From an uncultured Muribaculaceae bacterium (lineage in GTDB: Bacteria; Bacteroidota; Bacteroidia; Bacteroidales; Muribaculaceae): a stretch of 64,000 nucleotides of DNA. The translations under genes and the position numbers were made by a program. Below the pieces are notes generated by a model, which searched no databases, was not told the origin of the DNA, and saw nothing but the letters and a program-made list of their open reading frames with translations. Positions 51,484 to 61,340 of the stretch are shown here, piece after piece (the stretch's first letter is position 1; every line of letters begins with the position of its first letter). Location: positions 84,424 to 148,423 of the forward strand of contig CAJTQU010000003.1 in the NCBI GenBank assembly GCA_910578665.1, read 5' to 3'.

Positions 51484-52455
51484 ATGACTTTCGCTGACAT
51501 CACATCATCGCTTGCACCGGAGCTGGAGCGCCTCAACACCATAATAGCCGAGGCTCTCGATACGCCCACACCTCTCATGAACGAGATAGTCACGCGATAC
51601 CTGCTCACCAAGGGCAAGCAGATACGGCCTGTGATGGTGCTGCTGAGCGCCAGACTGCTAGGCGAAATATCAGACAGGGTGCTGCACGCCGCTGCTGCCA
51701 TGGAGATGCTGCACAATGCCTCGCTGATACATGACGATGTGGTGGACGACACTCTCACACGCCGGGGACGCCAGACTATAAATGCCATATGGGACAACCA
51801 TATAGCCGTGCTTGTGGGCGACTATTTCATGTCCGGGGCACTTAACGAAGGGGTGCGCACAGAGTCCATAGAGATTGTACGCGCACTGTCTGAGCTGGGC
51901 AAGGAGCTGTCATTGGGAGAGATACACCAGATATGCAACGCGCGCGGCCACCAGTTCCGTATAGATGACTATTATACGGCCATACGCAAAAAGACCGCCT
52001 CGCTGTTCATGCAGTGCGCGCGCGTGGGTGCCGAGGCCGTCAACGCGCCGGCAGCACTGTCGGCAGCACTGGTGCAGTATGCCGAACTGCTGGGACAATG
52101 CTTCCAGATACGTGATGACATATTCGACTATTTCCCGTCACACGAGGTGGGCAAGCCATCGGGCAACGACCTGCGCGAAGGCAAGGTGACACTGCCTCTG
52201 CTGCATGCCCTGCGGACAGCCCCCGAGGCAGAAGCTTCAAATGCAAAAGAGCTGATCGCGCGCGGCTCGCTCACCGAACAGGAGATCGAATCCCTCATAT
52301 CGTTCGCGAAAAAACACAGAGGCATAGAATTTGCATATGCCGAAATGGAACGCCTGCATGCCGAGGCACTTCCACTTTTGCTCTCATATCCTGATTCAGC
52401 CACACGCGACTCACTGGCCGGACTGTTTGCTTTCATCATAGCGCGCAACAGCTGA
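51484..52455 (+). CDS. trans-Polyprenyl diphosphate synthase
   Basis: A 323-residue all-helical prenyltransferase. The first Asp-rich motif reads DDVVDD in NASLIHDDVVDDTLTRRG, the second DDIFDYF; GKQIRP and the GKPSGNDLREGKVTLPLL region are typical for octaprenyl/solanesyl-type synthases that make quinone side chains. The chain length cannot be told. It is followed by rnhB after 21 bases. Confidence 0.93.
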   Translation: MTFADITSSLAPELERLNTIIAEALDTPTPLMNEIVTRYLLTKGKQIRPVMVLLSARLLGEISDRVLHAAAAMEMLHNASLIHDDVVDDTLTRRGRQTINAIWDNHIAVLVGDYFMSGALNEGVRTESIEIVRALSELGKELSLGEIHQICNARGHQFRIDDYYTAIRKKTASLFMQCARVGAEAVNAPAALSAALVQYAELLGQCFQIRDDIFDYFPSHEVGKPSGNDLREGKVTLPLLHALRTAPEAEASNAKELIARGSLTEQEIESLISFAKKHRGIEFAYAEMERLHAEALPLLLSYPDSATRDSLAGLFAFIIARNS

Positions 52456-52476
52456 CCGTACATATAGCACAAAACC

Positions 52477-53055
52477 ATGTTGGAACCTTTCATGATGCCC
52501 GGACGCACCGAGGCCGGCTGCGACGAAGCCGGACGAGGCTGTCTGGCAGGACCCGTAAGTTGTGCCGCGGTCATTCTGCCTCCGGATTTTTCACACCCTT
52601 TGCTCAACGATTCCAAAAAGCTAACCGAGCGTCAGAGGGACATGCTGCGCCCCGTGATAGAACGCGAAGCGCTGGCATGGTGCGTAGTGATGGTAAGCGC
52701 CGCGGAAATAGATGAAATAAACATTTTGCAGGCCTCTATCACCGGCATGCAACGCGCTGTGAGCGGACTAGATATACGTCCGGACCATATCCTGGTAGAC
52801 GGTAACAGGTTTTCACCCCATCCGCTCGGCATACCGCATACCACGGTGGTACACGGTGATGCCTCCTACGCCTCGATTGCCGCGGCATCGGTGCTGGCAA
52901 AAACACACCGAGACGAACTCATGAACAAGCTTGCCTCCGAGTTTCCGCAATACGGATGGGCTAAAAACAAGGCATACCCCACCAAGGCACATCGCCAGGC
53001 CATAGAGCAATACGGCCCTACACCATATCACAGGCTCACATTCAGGCTCACATGA
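52477..53055 (+). CDS. rnhB: Ribonuclease HII
   Basis: A 192-residue nuclease that removes RNA primers and misinserted ribonucleotides from DNA. The active site is complete: Asp and Glu in AGCDEAGRGCLAGP near residue 15, Asp in ILVDGN, and Asp in VVHGDASYASIAAASVLAK. The usual size. It converges on hemD with a hairpin between them. Confidence 0.95.
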   Translation: MLEPFMMPGRTEAGCDEAGRGCLAGPVSCAAVILPPDFSHPLLNDSKKLTERQRDMLRPVIEREALAWCVVMVSAAEIDEINILQASITGMQRAVSGLDIRPDHILVDGNRFSPHPLGIPHTTVVHGDASYASIAAASVLAKTHRDELMNKLASEFPQYGWAKNKAYPTKAHRQAIEQYGPTPYHRLTFRLT

Positions 53056-53074
53056 ACCCGACATAAAGTAAAGA

Positions 53075-53096
53075 CCTGCCACGATGTCGTGACAGG
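53075..53096. terminator. Hairpin between rnhB and hemD
   Basis: CCTGCCACGA (53075-53084) pairs with TCGTGACAGG (53087-53096), one G-T pair; an AT-rich stretch follows on the plus side. Confidence 0.5.
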
Positions 53097-53123
53097 CCTC
53101 GCAATATTTATGTGCCTGTATAA

Positions 53124-53879
53124 TTACTTCTGGTTTTCCTTAAGATAGGCAAGCAATGCACCGGTCATAGAAGGAGTTTTCGCCGTAGGTGCCTCAATAT
53201 CAAGGCGCAGGCCTGCATCACGTACTGCCTTTGCCGTACTAACGCCGAAACACCCTATCTTTACATTCTGCTTATCCTGGTCGAAATCAGGGAAATTCTT
53301 AGTCAGGCTCTTTATACCGGCGGGGCTGAAGAAAAGCAGCAGATCGTAGTCAAACGGCTCGTCAGGCTGAAAATCGTTGCTGACAGTACGGTACATCACA
53401 GCCTTGGTATAGTTCACCTTGTTACGGTCGAGCACATCGAGATTATCCTTATGCACATCGCTCACCGGAATGATATAACGTTCCTTATTATGTTTGTTGA
53501 GAGCGGCTATCAGCTGCGGATCATCAATTTTACCGGTCTGGCCAAAGAATATCTTACGTTTGCGGTATACTATATATTTCTGCAGATAGTTTGCCACTGA
53601 TTCGCTGGTACACATATATTTCATTGTGTCTGGCACGTCGAAACGGGTCTCTTCTGCCAGACGGAAATAATTGTCTACAGCGGTCTTGGCTGTAAAAATC
53701 ACCCCTGTGTAGTCTGCTATATTGATTTTCTGCTGGCGGTACTCTTTCGCCGAAAGCCCCTCAACCTTTATAAAGGGACGAAATACGAGATCAAGCCCGT
53801 ATTGGGCCGCAATGTCAAAATAAGGTGATTTCCCTGATTCGGGATAAGGTTGTGAGACAAGAACTTTTTTGATTTTCAT
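53124..53879 (-). CDS. hemD: Uroporphyrinogen-III synthase
   Basis: A 251-residue enzyme of haem and corrin synthesis that closes hydroxymethylbilane to uroporphyrinogen III. The family has low conservation; two similar halves are visible and the most typical stretch is YDLLLFFSPAGIKSLTKNFPDF, followed by IGCFGVSTAKAVRDAGLRLDIEAPTAKTPSM over the last third. It follows DUF4271 by 84 bases in the same direction. Confidence 0.88.
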   Translation of the reverse strand: MKIKKVLVSQPYPESGKSPYFDIAAQYGLDLVFRPFIKVEGLSAKEYRQQKINIADYTGVIFTAKTAVDNYFRLAEETRFDVPDTMKYMCTSESVANYLQKYIVYRKRKIFFGQTGKIDDPQLIAALNKHNKERYIIPVSDVHKDNLDVLDRNKVNYTKAVMYRTVSNDFQPDEPFDYDLLLFFSPAGIKSLTKNFPDFDQDKQNVKIGCFGVSTAKAVRDAGLRLDIEAPTAKTPSMTGALLAYLKENQK

Positions 53880-53963
53880 ACAGAAAATTGATTTTTCTTC
53901 TATCCTACCTACAGCCGTACAAGCTCTTGGAAAGGCTGTGGGAAAATGACACCGGCACGGCTG

Positions 53964-54938
53964 TCAGCGGCTCATACAGGCTGCTATATTCCATATGAGC
54001 AACACCGGCACGATTTCAATACTGCAAAGGTAGTACAAAAAAAGGATATACGAACATTTTTGCTGTGAAAAAATTCTTGCACCCTTGAATATGAACAATA
54101 ATCTGGCTGACAGGTAAGCCGACAGCGACAATATCAGTAATACAGACATTCCGGCCGGATAAAACACGCTAAGCATGGCCAGAGGAAACAGTACGATACC
54201 GAGCAATGACTGCCCGGCGGTGAAACCGCGTATCCATATCTTCGTGCTGGAGCGTGAGACAAACACTCGGCCTATGATTAAATATGCAATTAACTGGCAT
54301 AAATAATACCCAGCCGTAAGAAGCAGACATATCCCGAGACTCTCGGGCAGATACCCGGCTGCAGGGGCAGGCGCATAACCTGTGTAAGACAGACCGGCGG
54401 ACAGCAATAATCCCACCGATACTATACACAGCACGTTAAGCATTATGCCGAAAGTGGTCTCGCGCACAGTATCGTCAAACATATTGCGGCGCCGCTTGAC
54501 ACTGGCCAGGTCATACACCAGACGGCCGGTAAACTTAAAATTGCGGCGGTAACGCAGCGCGATCAGCATAAACAGTCCCACCAGACCGAGTATAAGCCAT
54601 GACGCGGCGCCGGCATCGGCTGCGCGCGGTATGGCCCGTGGAGGAGCCGCGCTGCCTGCAGCCGGCTCTATGACGATGGCCTTACGGCCATGTGACACTG
54701 CCACGCTGTCGGTATGTCTTCCGGCGGCGCTGTCCAGATACAAAGCCGAATACGGTATACCGAGCGGAGTGCCGCCCACGTCAGACGGCTTATGCCGTTC
54801 CGCAGTACTTACGTAGCCGCGCGGTGTCTCCCGGCGCCTGGCCGGAAGAATATTCTGAGACTGTCCGGAGGCTGATGGCAGAGCGGCAGTTTCTATTTCA
54901 CCGGCAGCGACCGGAACGTTATGTATCGAATCTGGCAT
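53964..54938 (-). CDS. DUF4271 membrane protein
   Basis: A 324-residue protein. The first 120 residues are hydrophilic and low in structure (Pro/Ser/Ala-rich); the rest has seven to eight hydrophobic helices of the DUF4271 family, with SGLSYTGYAPAP and LLIWNIAACM as its last parts. Function unknown. Often next to hemD in this phylum to my knowledge. Starts 27 bases after the epimerase stop. Confidence 0.85.
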   Translation of the reverse strand: MPDSIHNVPVAAGEIETAALPSASGQSQNILPARRRETPRGYVSTAERHKPSDVGGTPLGIPYSALYLDSAAGRHTDSVAVSHGRKAIVIEPAAGSAAPPRAIPRAADAGAASWLILGLVGLFMLIALRYRRNFKFTGRLVYDLASVKRRRNMFDDTVRETTFGIMLNVLCIVSVGLLLSAGLSYTGYAPAPAAGYLPESLGICLLLTAGYYLCQLIAYLIIGRVFVSRSSTKIWIRGFTAGQSLLGIVLFPLAMLSVFYPAGMSVLLILSLSAYLSARLLFIFKGARIFSQQKCSYILFLYYLCSIEIVPVLLIWNIAACMSR

Positions 54939-54965
54939 ACTCTATCGGTATTTATAGTAAATATA

Positions 54966-55970
54966 TTACAGCCATCCGGCCTCGCGGTACCATGCTACAG
55001 CATTCCTCACTCCCAGTTCAAGCGAAGTACGGGGATTAAAACCGAAATCCCTCCGCGCATCCTCAATATCCGCATTCCAGTTGCGCTGGCGCATTATACG
55101 GTATTTGTCGGGATTGAGCGTCATGGCCTTATGGCGGAACCTGCCTATAAGGCCGCTCATTCCGCACACGGCACGCAGCACCCACAACGGAGCCACAACC
55201 GGCAATACATGGCGCCGTCCCAGCTCACGCGCCGCTATTGAACGAAATTCTCGCTGCGTGTAGGAACGCCCCTCGGCGATGACATATGTACGGCCTGCCG
55301 GTGCCTTTTCAAGCGCGTCATACACAGCTTTTGCCAAATCTCCCACATAGATAAACGTTAGCATCTGTCGGCGGAAGCCTACTGAAAAATCAAAACCCCG
55401 GCTTATGCTCTTGAACATGAGGTAATAATCTCGCTCACGGGGCCCGTAAATACCGGTACACCTGAATATCACATATGGCAGTCCGCTCGAGGCCAGACAC
55501 ATCTCGGCCTTGAGTTTCGAGGCTCCGTAACGCGTATTAGGCTGTGGTATGTCACGGGGAGTGAACGGTGTATATCCCTTTTCGTCGCCAGCTCCCATCA
55601 CAGACAGCGAACTCATATACAGTATCTTGCCAGGGGTCATGCCTGTATCGGCAAGCGCGCTGGTGAAGTCTCTCAGATAGTCATGGTTCACACGGTTAAA
55701 ACTAGCAAAATCCAAAGCTTTGGTCGCCCCGAGATTATATATGATATAATCCCAGCGTTCTCCTTCGGGCAATGCGCCGCGCAATGATTCTGACAGACTT
55801 TCTCTGTTCTGGAAATCCAGTTCGAGGAAGTGTATACGGCTATCCTGCAAGAACGCGCGCGAAGTGCTGGCACGCACTCCGGCCCACACCTCGTAGCCCC
55901 GGCGCAAACCCTCGCCAACTATGAATCCGCCGGTAAATCCGCCGGCACCTACAACCAATATTCGTTTCAT
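54966..55970 (-). CDS. NAD-dependent epimerase/dehydratase (extended SDR)
   Basis: A 334-residue Rossmann enzyme. VVGAGGFTGGFIVGEGLRRGYEVWAGVR holds the GxxGxxG dinucleotide motif; the catalytic Tyr-x3-Lys is YGASKLK near residue 150, with Ser upstream (MSSLSVMG). The C-terminal half binds the second substrate, probably a nucleotide sugar or similar, but this cannot be named. Third gene in the DUF2723 operon. Confidence 0.88.
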   Translation of the reverse strand: MKRILVVGAGGFTGGFIVGEGLRRGYEVWAGVRASTSRAFLQDSRIHFLELDFQNRESLSESLRGALPEGERWDYIIYNLGATKALDFASFNRVNHDYLRDFTSALADTGMTPGKILYMSSLSVMGAGDEKGYTPFTPRDIPQPNTRYGASKLKAEMCLASSGLPYVIFRCTGIYGPRERDYYLMFKSISRGFDFSVGFRRQMLTFIYVGDLAKAVYDALEKAPAGRTYVIAEGRSYTQREFRSIAARELGRRHVLPVVAPLWVLRAVCGMSGLIGRFRHKAMTLNPDKYRIMRQRNWNADIEDARRDFGFNPRTSLELGVRNAVAWYREAGWL

Positions 55971-55985
55971 AACATGCCCTAAATT

Positions 55986-56612
55986 TCAGCAGTCGGTAAG
56001 CAGCCCGAATCCGTAGCCCTCGTCCCTCAGCCACTCCAGGGCGGCAGGCAGGGCCTTTTCTATGCGTCCGAGACTTTTTAGCGAATCGTGGAACACCACT
56101 ATCGCCCCCGGACGCGCGTAACGTTTAACATTGGCCAGCACATCTTCCCAGCCCAGACGGCGTGAATAATCGCGTGTCACCAGATCATACATCACTATCC
56201 GGTAATGCTTTCTGAGAATCTGTGCCTGCCGCGGACGCAGCCATCCGTGCGGCGGCCTGAAAAGAGACGTGTCGAGCAGCCGGGCTGCTTCCTGCACATC
56301 GCGCAAATAAGCGCGCGTGGTAACTTTCGCCCCCTGCAGATGGTGCATCGTGTGGTTGCCCACGGCGTGGCCGCGGCGTCTCACTTCGTCGACCAGCGCC
56401 GGATAGCGCCGGGCGTTGTCACCGACCATGAAGAATGTAGCTTTCACACCATAGCGGTCAAGCACGCCAAGCACCCACGGAGTGACCTCCGGTATCGGCC
56501 CGTCATCAAAAGTGAGATAAATCCGCTTCTCATCTCCCGGTGACAGCGGAACTCTGAACAGTCCGCCAGGCACCAGGCAGCGGAACAACCGCGGCGGTCT
56601 CTCTATCAGCAT
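55986..56612 (-). CDS. Polysaccharide deacetylase (NodB fold)
   Basis: A 208-residue metal-dependent deacetylase. The five motifs are there: TFDDGP (catalytic base and metal Asp), HTMHH (metal His pair), RPPHG, YDLVTRDY region and VVFHDS with the last His. No signal peptide is obvious, only a short hydrophobic start (RLFRCLVPGGLFRV), so export is uncertain. It probably removes acetyl groups from a surface glycan or peptidoglycan. Starts 6 bases after the DUF2723 stop. Confidence 0.88.
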   Translation of the reverse strand: MLIERPPRLFRCLVPGGLFRVPLSPGDEKRIYLTFDDGPIPEVTPWVLGVLDRYGVKATFFMVGDNARRYPALVDEVRRRGHAVGNHTMHHLQGAKVTTRAYLRDVQEAARLLDTSLFRPPHGWLRPRQAQILRKHYRIVMYDLVTRDYSRRLGWEDVLANVKRYARPGAIVVFHDSLKSLGRIEKALPAALEWLRDEGYGFGLLTDC

Positions 56613-56618
56613 GACGGA

Positions 56619-59600
56619 TCAGAGAGAGGCATTACCATGTCTGGCAGTATACTCATCGGCCAGACGTATGGCACGGTCGGCATCCACACGGTCTATGACT
56701 TCGAATTTCAACAATTCCTCCTCGCTGCCTCCGCTGCCCAGATACTGTTGCAGCATAAGTACAAACGTCGAGTCTATCTGTCTTTCCAGATCGGAAGCCT
56801 CGGCATATCCGGCAGCATCGCGGCCCTGCATCTCTACTACGATCTCGGCACATTTGGCCAGCTCGGCCGCCATGTCGGCATCACCGCCGCCCTGCGGCGT
56901 CTCGCTGCGCACGTAGTATTCTTTCAGACGGTCACGCATCTTTTTCGAGATACCGGCGCCTTTAAGTATTTTATCGGAACTCCCGGCTCCGGCATAAGTC
57001 TCATAGGCCTCTATAAGCGGATAATAAGTGTACAATATAGCCTGGTTCTCAGGAGTAACCATAGCATCAAGCTGCACACGCGCCGTACGAGTCTGCGGAT
57101 CAATGTAGTCATGCACACCGAACTTCTCGGCCAGCATGTCGGCATACCTTACATTCTGCGCAAAACGCTTCATGGCTCCGGCCAGCACATCCAGTCCTTT
57201 CTTGGTAAGCGCCGGCTTGCCTGACTCAGTACCGATGGTGCAATATATCGTGCCTAGCGTATAGAGGTCGTTGAAACTCAGATGGCGGACAGCGCCCCCG
57301 AGGTTCTTTTCAAATGCGGACAGAACAGCGGCGGCCTTGTCATAGCTGCCTTCCAGTGTGAGCTGGCGCGCCACATCAAGCATAGTCATACGCACGCCGC
57401 TCAGCATACGCCCGGCCGTCTCGTCAAAATAAGGAGCATACTCTCCGGGACGCACATCGGCACCGCCCCATCGGTATTTTTTCATGACTATGTCATAGCC
57501 CCTTCTGGTGTCGGCCTGCATATCTGCCTTATAGGGGACGAGCTGCAGGGCCATGCCCGTGGCACGCAGATATGGCAGGAACTGGCGGTAGTTCTCCTCG
57601 CCCACAGTCATAGCCCAGTATATAGGACGTTCCCAGCCGTTGGCTGCATTCGTGGCTATTATGTCGAGCATGAGCAACTGGCCCAGATGCATGTTGCCGA
57701 GCTGCACCGGAATTGAGTCAAGCAGTTCTCCCTCACCGGCGGCAGAAACAAGACCTCGCGCGGCAGCCGCGGATTTATCCACCGGAATATACGTGTTTGT
57801 ATGTCCTACTGTGGGAACCCTGTACGTAGGATCTACCTCCTTATTGTCGTAAATCTCTTTCAGGGCAGTGAGCAGAGGCACACTGTTAACCATATCGGTA
57901 GCACGTGTCACATAAGTAACATCACGACGGTGATATGCGTAATCAGACGGTTTTGCAGTGAATTTGACCGGAGGGGCCGTGTATGTCTGCAAACGCTGCT
58001 GGTCGGCATACCAGTCGGAATTAAGATAAGAAAGATTGATTATCTTCACATCGGGACGCACACCTTCCACTTCCTGTGCATACCAGAGAGGGAATGTGTC
58101 ATTGTCGCCATTACAGAATATTATAGCGTTCGGTTCAAGACTTTCCAGATAATTAACAGCAAAATCACGGGCTGCATAACGGTCCGAGCGGTCATGGTCG
58201 TCCCATGTCTGGCTCACCATCTGCAAGGGCACGAGCACACCGGCGGCCACAGCCACCCATGCTGCTTTGCGCGCCTTGCCTGCTACGGCGGCATCTTTCA
58301 CCTCCTCAGCGTCATCACCCGGATTCTTACCTGTCATCAGACGGGTAATCCACCACCACAGCGCGGCCACACCCATGCCTATCCATATAGCGAATGCATA
58401 GAACGAGCCTGCATAGGCATAATCACGTTCTCGCGGCTGCATGGGAGGCTGGTTCAGATACAGCACGATAGCTATGCCCGTCATAAAGAACAGGAAGAAC
58501 ACCACCCAGAACTGCTCTATGCCGCGCTTGCCGCGAAATGCCTGCCACAACAGACCCAGGAGGCCCAGTAGCAACGGAAGCATGTAGAACACATTATGAC
58601 CCCTGTTTTCCTTGCCGTACTCATCGGGAAGCAGCGACTGGTCTCCCAGCCTGGCGTTATCTATGAACGGTATGCCCGTTATCCAGTTGCCGGCATCCTT
58701 CTCTCCGTACTGGTTGTTGATGTCGTTCTGTCGTCCGGCGAAATTCCACAAGAAATAGCGCCAGTACATATGGTTCAGCTGGTAATTGAAGAAATAATCC
58801 ATGCTTTGGCCGAATGTCGGCTTGCGCGCTGTCTGCTGCGGCTGGTACGGTTCGCCCATGTCGTTATAGGCCACCTCGGTGCCCGGCAGCGGTAGCATAT
58901 TGCCTGTAGATGAGTCGTAAGCCTCTATGGGGACCAGCGGCGCTGTGCTCAGATCTGCCCACAGCGCATATGCAGCGGCATGGCCAGGAGCCGAGCTGTG
59001 TATACGCGGCAGAAACATGTCCAGCTCAGGATTCATCACATACTCATTCTCATAGTCATAAAGAGCGTAATAATCGCCACCCCGGGCTGCCAGCTTTCTG
59101 TCACGCTCCATCTCGGAATCGCTGAGAAAGCCTTCGGGAGAAGACACACTGGCGCCTTTCACCCCCTGGGCATACTGGGCCTTGCCTTTGTTGATACGGG
59201 TTCTGAACACCTCCTGGCCATCGGGTGTGACAGTGGTCATCTGCTGCGGCGAACTTTCAAAAGTCTGGCCGTACAGCAACGGCGTGTCCCCGTACTGTTC
59301 GCGGTTGAGATATGAAGCCAGCTCATAGACATTGTCCGGAGAATTCTGGTTCATAGGCGTAGAGGCATTGGAACGTATCAGAATAAGGGCATAAGAACTA
59401 TAGCCCACAAAAATAACGCATATGCTCCACATTATTACATTGAGCCACCGCACAGGCAGACGTTTGCCGAAAAAGCCGTACAGGAAGTATGCCAGCACGA
59501 CCATCAGCAATATGCCGGGCCACAGGCTGGAGCCTATGAACAAGATACCGCTGAGCAGTACTCCGCACATAAACGACAGACGCATCATGGCGCCAGAACG

Positions 59601-60467
59601 CTGGCGGTAAAGCTCCCACAACGCCCAGAAAAACACGGCTACGGTGATAGCCGTATATATCAGAGTACCTGAGTTAAAACTCATGCCTAATGTGTTTACA
59701 CACATAAGCTCAAACCATCCGGCCACTTTGATAAAGCCTGGCACCAGGCCGTACAGCACCAATACGACTATACCGAAGCTGACCAACAGCGCCAACAGGC
59801 TTTTCTTGACATTCATCGATGGGAAACGCCTGTAGCAATACACAAGCACGATGGCCGGAATACACAGCAGGTTGAGCAGATGGACAGCCACCGACACACC
59901 GATTATATATGCTATGAGTATCAGATAACGGTCCGAATGAGGTTCGTCAGCACGGTTTTCCCATTTCAATATAAGCCAGAATACAAGGGCCGTACAAAAG
60001 CTGGAGAATGCATACACCTCGCCCTCGACGGCCGAAAACCAGAATGTGTCGCTCCAGGCGTAAGCCAGGGCGCCGCACATTCCGCTGCCCATTATTACAA
60101 GATACTGCGTAAGACCCGGCTCGCCAGCGTTATTGTGAAGCAGCAGACGCCTCACCAGATGGGTGACAGTCCAGAACAACAGCAATATAGTCAAAGCCGA
60201 CAGCAGGCCGCTCATGGCATTGACCATAAGCGCCACCTTAGACGGATCGCCAAAAGCAAAATTAGAGAAGAAACGTGCCGTGAGCATGAAAATAGGATTG
60301 CCTGGCGGATGGCCTATCTCAAGCTTGTCGGCCTGTATGATAAACTCCCCACAGTCCCAGAAAGAGGCCGTAGGCTCAAGTGTCAGCCAATAAGTCAGCA
60401 GAGCGATAACAAACACGCCCCAGCCCGTAATATTATTGACAAGGTTATATCTACGCGTAAATATCAT
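56619..60467 (-). CDS. DUF2723 membrane glycosyltransferase-like protein (TMEM260 relative)
   Basis: A 1282-residue protein. The N-terminal half holds about twelve helices and the DUF2723 marks: LTLEPTASFWDCGEFI and GHPPGNPIF. These belong to the GT-C fold; the human relative TMEM260 is a protein O-mannosyltransferase. After about residue 780 comes a large soluble part with helical repeats. In Bacteroidetes such proteins are suspected in general O-glycosylation or envelope sugar transfer. First gene of the operon; the downstream deacetylase and epimerase agree with a sugar task. An exact -7 element lies upstream at 60494-60501. Confidence 0.9.
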   Translation of the reverse strand: MIFTRRYNLVNNITGWGVFVIALLTYWLTLEPTASFWDCGEFIIQADKLEIGHPPGNPIFMLTARFFSNFAFGDPSKVALMVNAMSGLLSALTILLLFWTVTHLVRRLLLHNNAGEPGLTQYLVIMGSGMCGALAYAWSDTFWFSAVEGEVYAFSSFCTALVFWLILKWENRADEPHSDRYLILIAYIIGVSVAVHLLNLLCIPAIVLVYCYRRFPSMNVKKSLLALLVSFGIVVLVLYGLVPGFIKVAGWFELMCVNTLGMSFNSGTLIYTAITVAVFFWALWELYRQRSGAMMRLSFMCGVLLSGILFIGSSLWPGILLMVVLAYFLYGFFGKRLPVRWLNVIMWSICVIFVGYSSYALILIRSNASTPMNQNSPDNVYELASYLNREQYGDTPLLYGQTFESSPQQMTTVTPDGQEVFRTRINKGKAQYAQGVKGASVSSPEGFLSDSEMERDRKLAARGGDYYALYDYENEYVMNPELDMFLPRIHSSAPGHAAAYALWADLSTAPLVPIEAYDSSTGNMLPLPGTEVAYNDMGEPYQPQQTARKPTFGQSMDYFFNYQLNHMYWRYFLWNFAGRQNDINNQYGEKDAGNWITGIPFIDNARLGDQSLLPDEYGKENRGHNVFYMLPLLLGLLGLLWQAFRGKRGIEQFWVVFFLFFMTGIAIVLYLNQPPMQPRERDYAYAGSFYAFAIWIGMGVAALWWWITRLMTGKNPGDDAEEVKDAAVAGKARKAAWVAVAAGVLVPLQMVSQTWDDHDRSDRYAARDFAVNYLESLEPNAIIFCNGDNDTFPLWYAQEVEGVRPDVKIINLSYLNSDWYADQQRLQTYTAPPVKFTAKPSDYAYHRRDVTYVTRATDMVNSVPLLTALKEIYDNKEVDPTYRVPTVGHTNTYIPVDKSAAAARGLVSAAGEGELLDSIPVQLGNMHLGQLLMLDIIATNAANGWERPIYWAMTVGEENYRQFLPYLRATGMALQLVPYKADMQADTRRGYDIVMKKYRWGGADVRPGEYAPYFDETAGRMLSGVRMTMLDVARQLTLEGSYDKAAAVLSAFEKNLGGAVRHLSFNDLYTLGTIYCTIGTESGKPALTKKGLDVLAGAMKRFAQNVRYADMLAEKFGVHDYIDPQTRTARVQLDAMVTPENQAILYTYYPLIEAYETYAGAGSSDKILKGAGISKKMRDRLKEYYVRSETPQGGGDADMAAELAKCAEIVVEMQGRDAAGYAEASDLERQIDSTFVLMLQQYLGSGGSEEELLKFEVIDRVDADRAIRLADEYTARHGNASL

Positions 60468-60493
60468 AGTAATGGTTTACAGTATTCAAACTG

Positions 60494-60501
60494 CAAATTT
60501 A
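60494..60501 (-). promoter_or_regulatory. Promoter -7 element of the DUF2723 operon
   Basis: TAAATTTG on the minus strand, 27 bases before the start codon; no clear -33 element. Confidence 0.55.
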
Positions 60502-60665
60502 GCAATTAATTCCTAAAGTCCCCTCTATATCCATTAAAAATCCCCAAAACATATCACACAAGATCAATACAGGCGTACCTCGTTTGTCTCATACGCCGCG
60601 AAAGCCGTACGCCGCGCCGCCTTATTATCTATAGGGCCGTCTCCGGCAGCAGCTTACAATTAATG

Positions 60666-61337
60666 TCATTTCTTGGGATAAAGATGGGTCGCGCTGTCAC
60701 TGGTAAGCGCGAGCGTGACTATACAGCCTTCCGACAGGTAACTGTACAGGCTGAATGCCACCGTGCCCGCACCGGGAATATCCACCTCGGCTTCGCCGTA
60801 CACAGCCGTATGCTCAGACAAGTCTTCCTGCAATACCGGCAGACGTATTATACGAATGTCACGGCGCCAGTCAAGTCCGGGAGTAAGCGCGGCCTTATAT
60901 AGTGCCTCTTTAGCAGTCCAGGCCATGATATTAGCAGGCAGCAGGTCCGCAGGAACCAACTCCAGCTCGGCAGCACCCAGATAGCGTTCCCTGACACTAA
61001 GCACCTTGAGACGGTCTGCACGCTCGGCATCTACGCCCAATGCCGTATGCCGGTCGAAACACTCCATGTCGGCACCGGGGGTTTCCGCCAGCGTCGCGAC
61101 CACCAGCAGACCTGCGGTATGCGTGGCCGAGATGCGGCACTCTTCGTCATACAGCACGGGAGCACCGTTGTCAGTATGCAGCACCTCGCGGTATCCGTCA
61201 CGCCCGTTTTCCTTATACACCTGCCAGGCCATAGCGCGCCATACGGCACCTGAACAGCCCTCTCCACCGCTTACTTCCTCTATCTTTACGCCTGCCGGGG
61301 TACGGCGGCGGCAATACACAAATCCGTCATCCATCAT
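60666..61337 (-). CDS. 4'-Phosphopantetheinyl transferase (Sfp type)
   Basis: A 223-residue enzyme that loads carrier proteins with the phosphopantetheine arm. The key motifs are LGVDAERADR (metal Asp and Glu, near residue 95) and AWTAKEALYKA (W-x3-KEA motif near residue 140). The two-domain pseudo-repeat of Sfp-type enzymes is visible. It starts three bases after the gldE stop and is co-transcribed with it. Confidence 0.9.
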   Translation of the reverse strand: MMDDGFVYCRRRTPAGVKIEEVSGGEGCSGAVWRAMAWQVYKENGRDGYREVLHTDNGAPVLYDEECRISATHTAGLLVVATLAETPGADMECFDRHTALGVDAERADRLKVLSVRERYLGAAELELVPADLLPANIMAWTAKEALYKAALTPGLDWRRDIRIIRLPVLQEDLSEHTAVYGEAEVDIPGAGTVAFSLYSYLSEGCIVTLALTSDSATHLYPKK

Positions 61338-61340
61338 GAG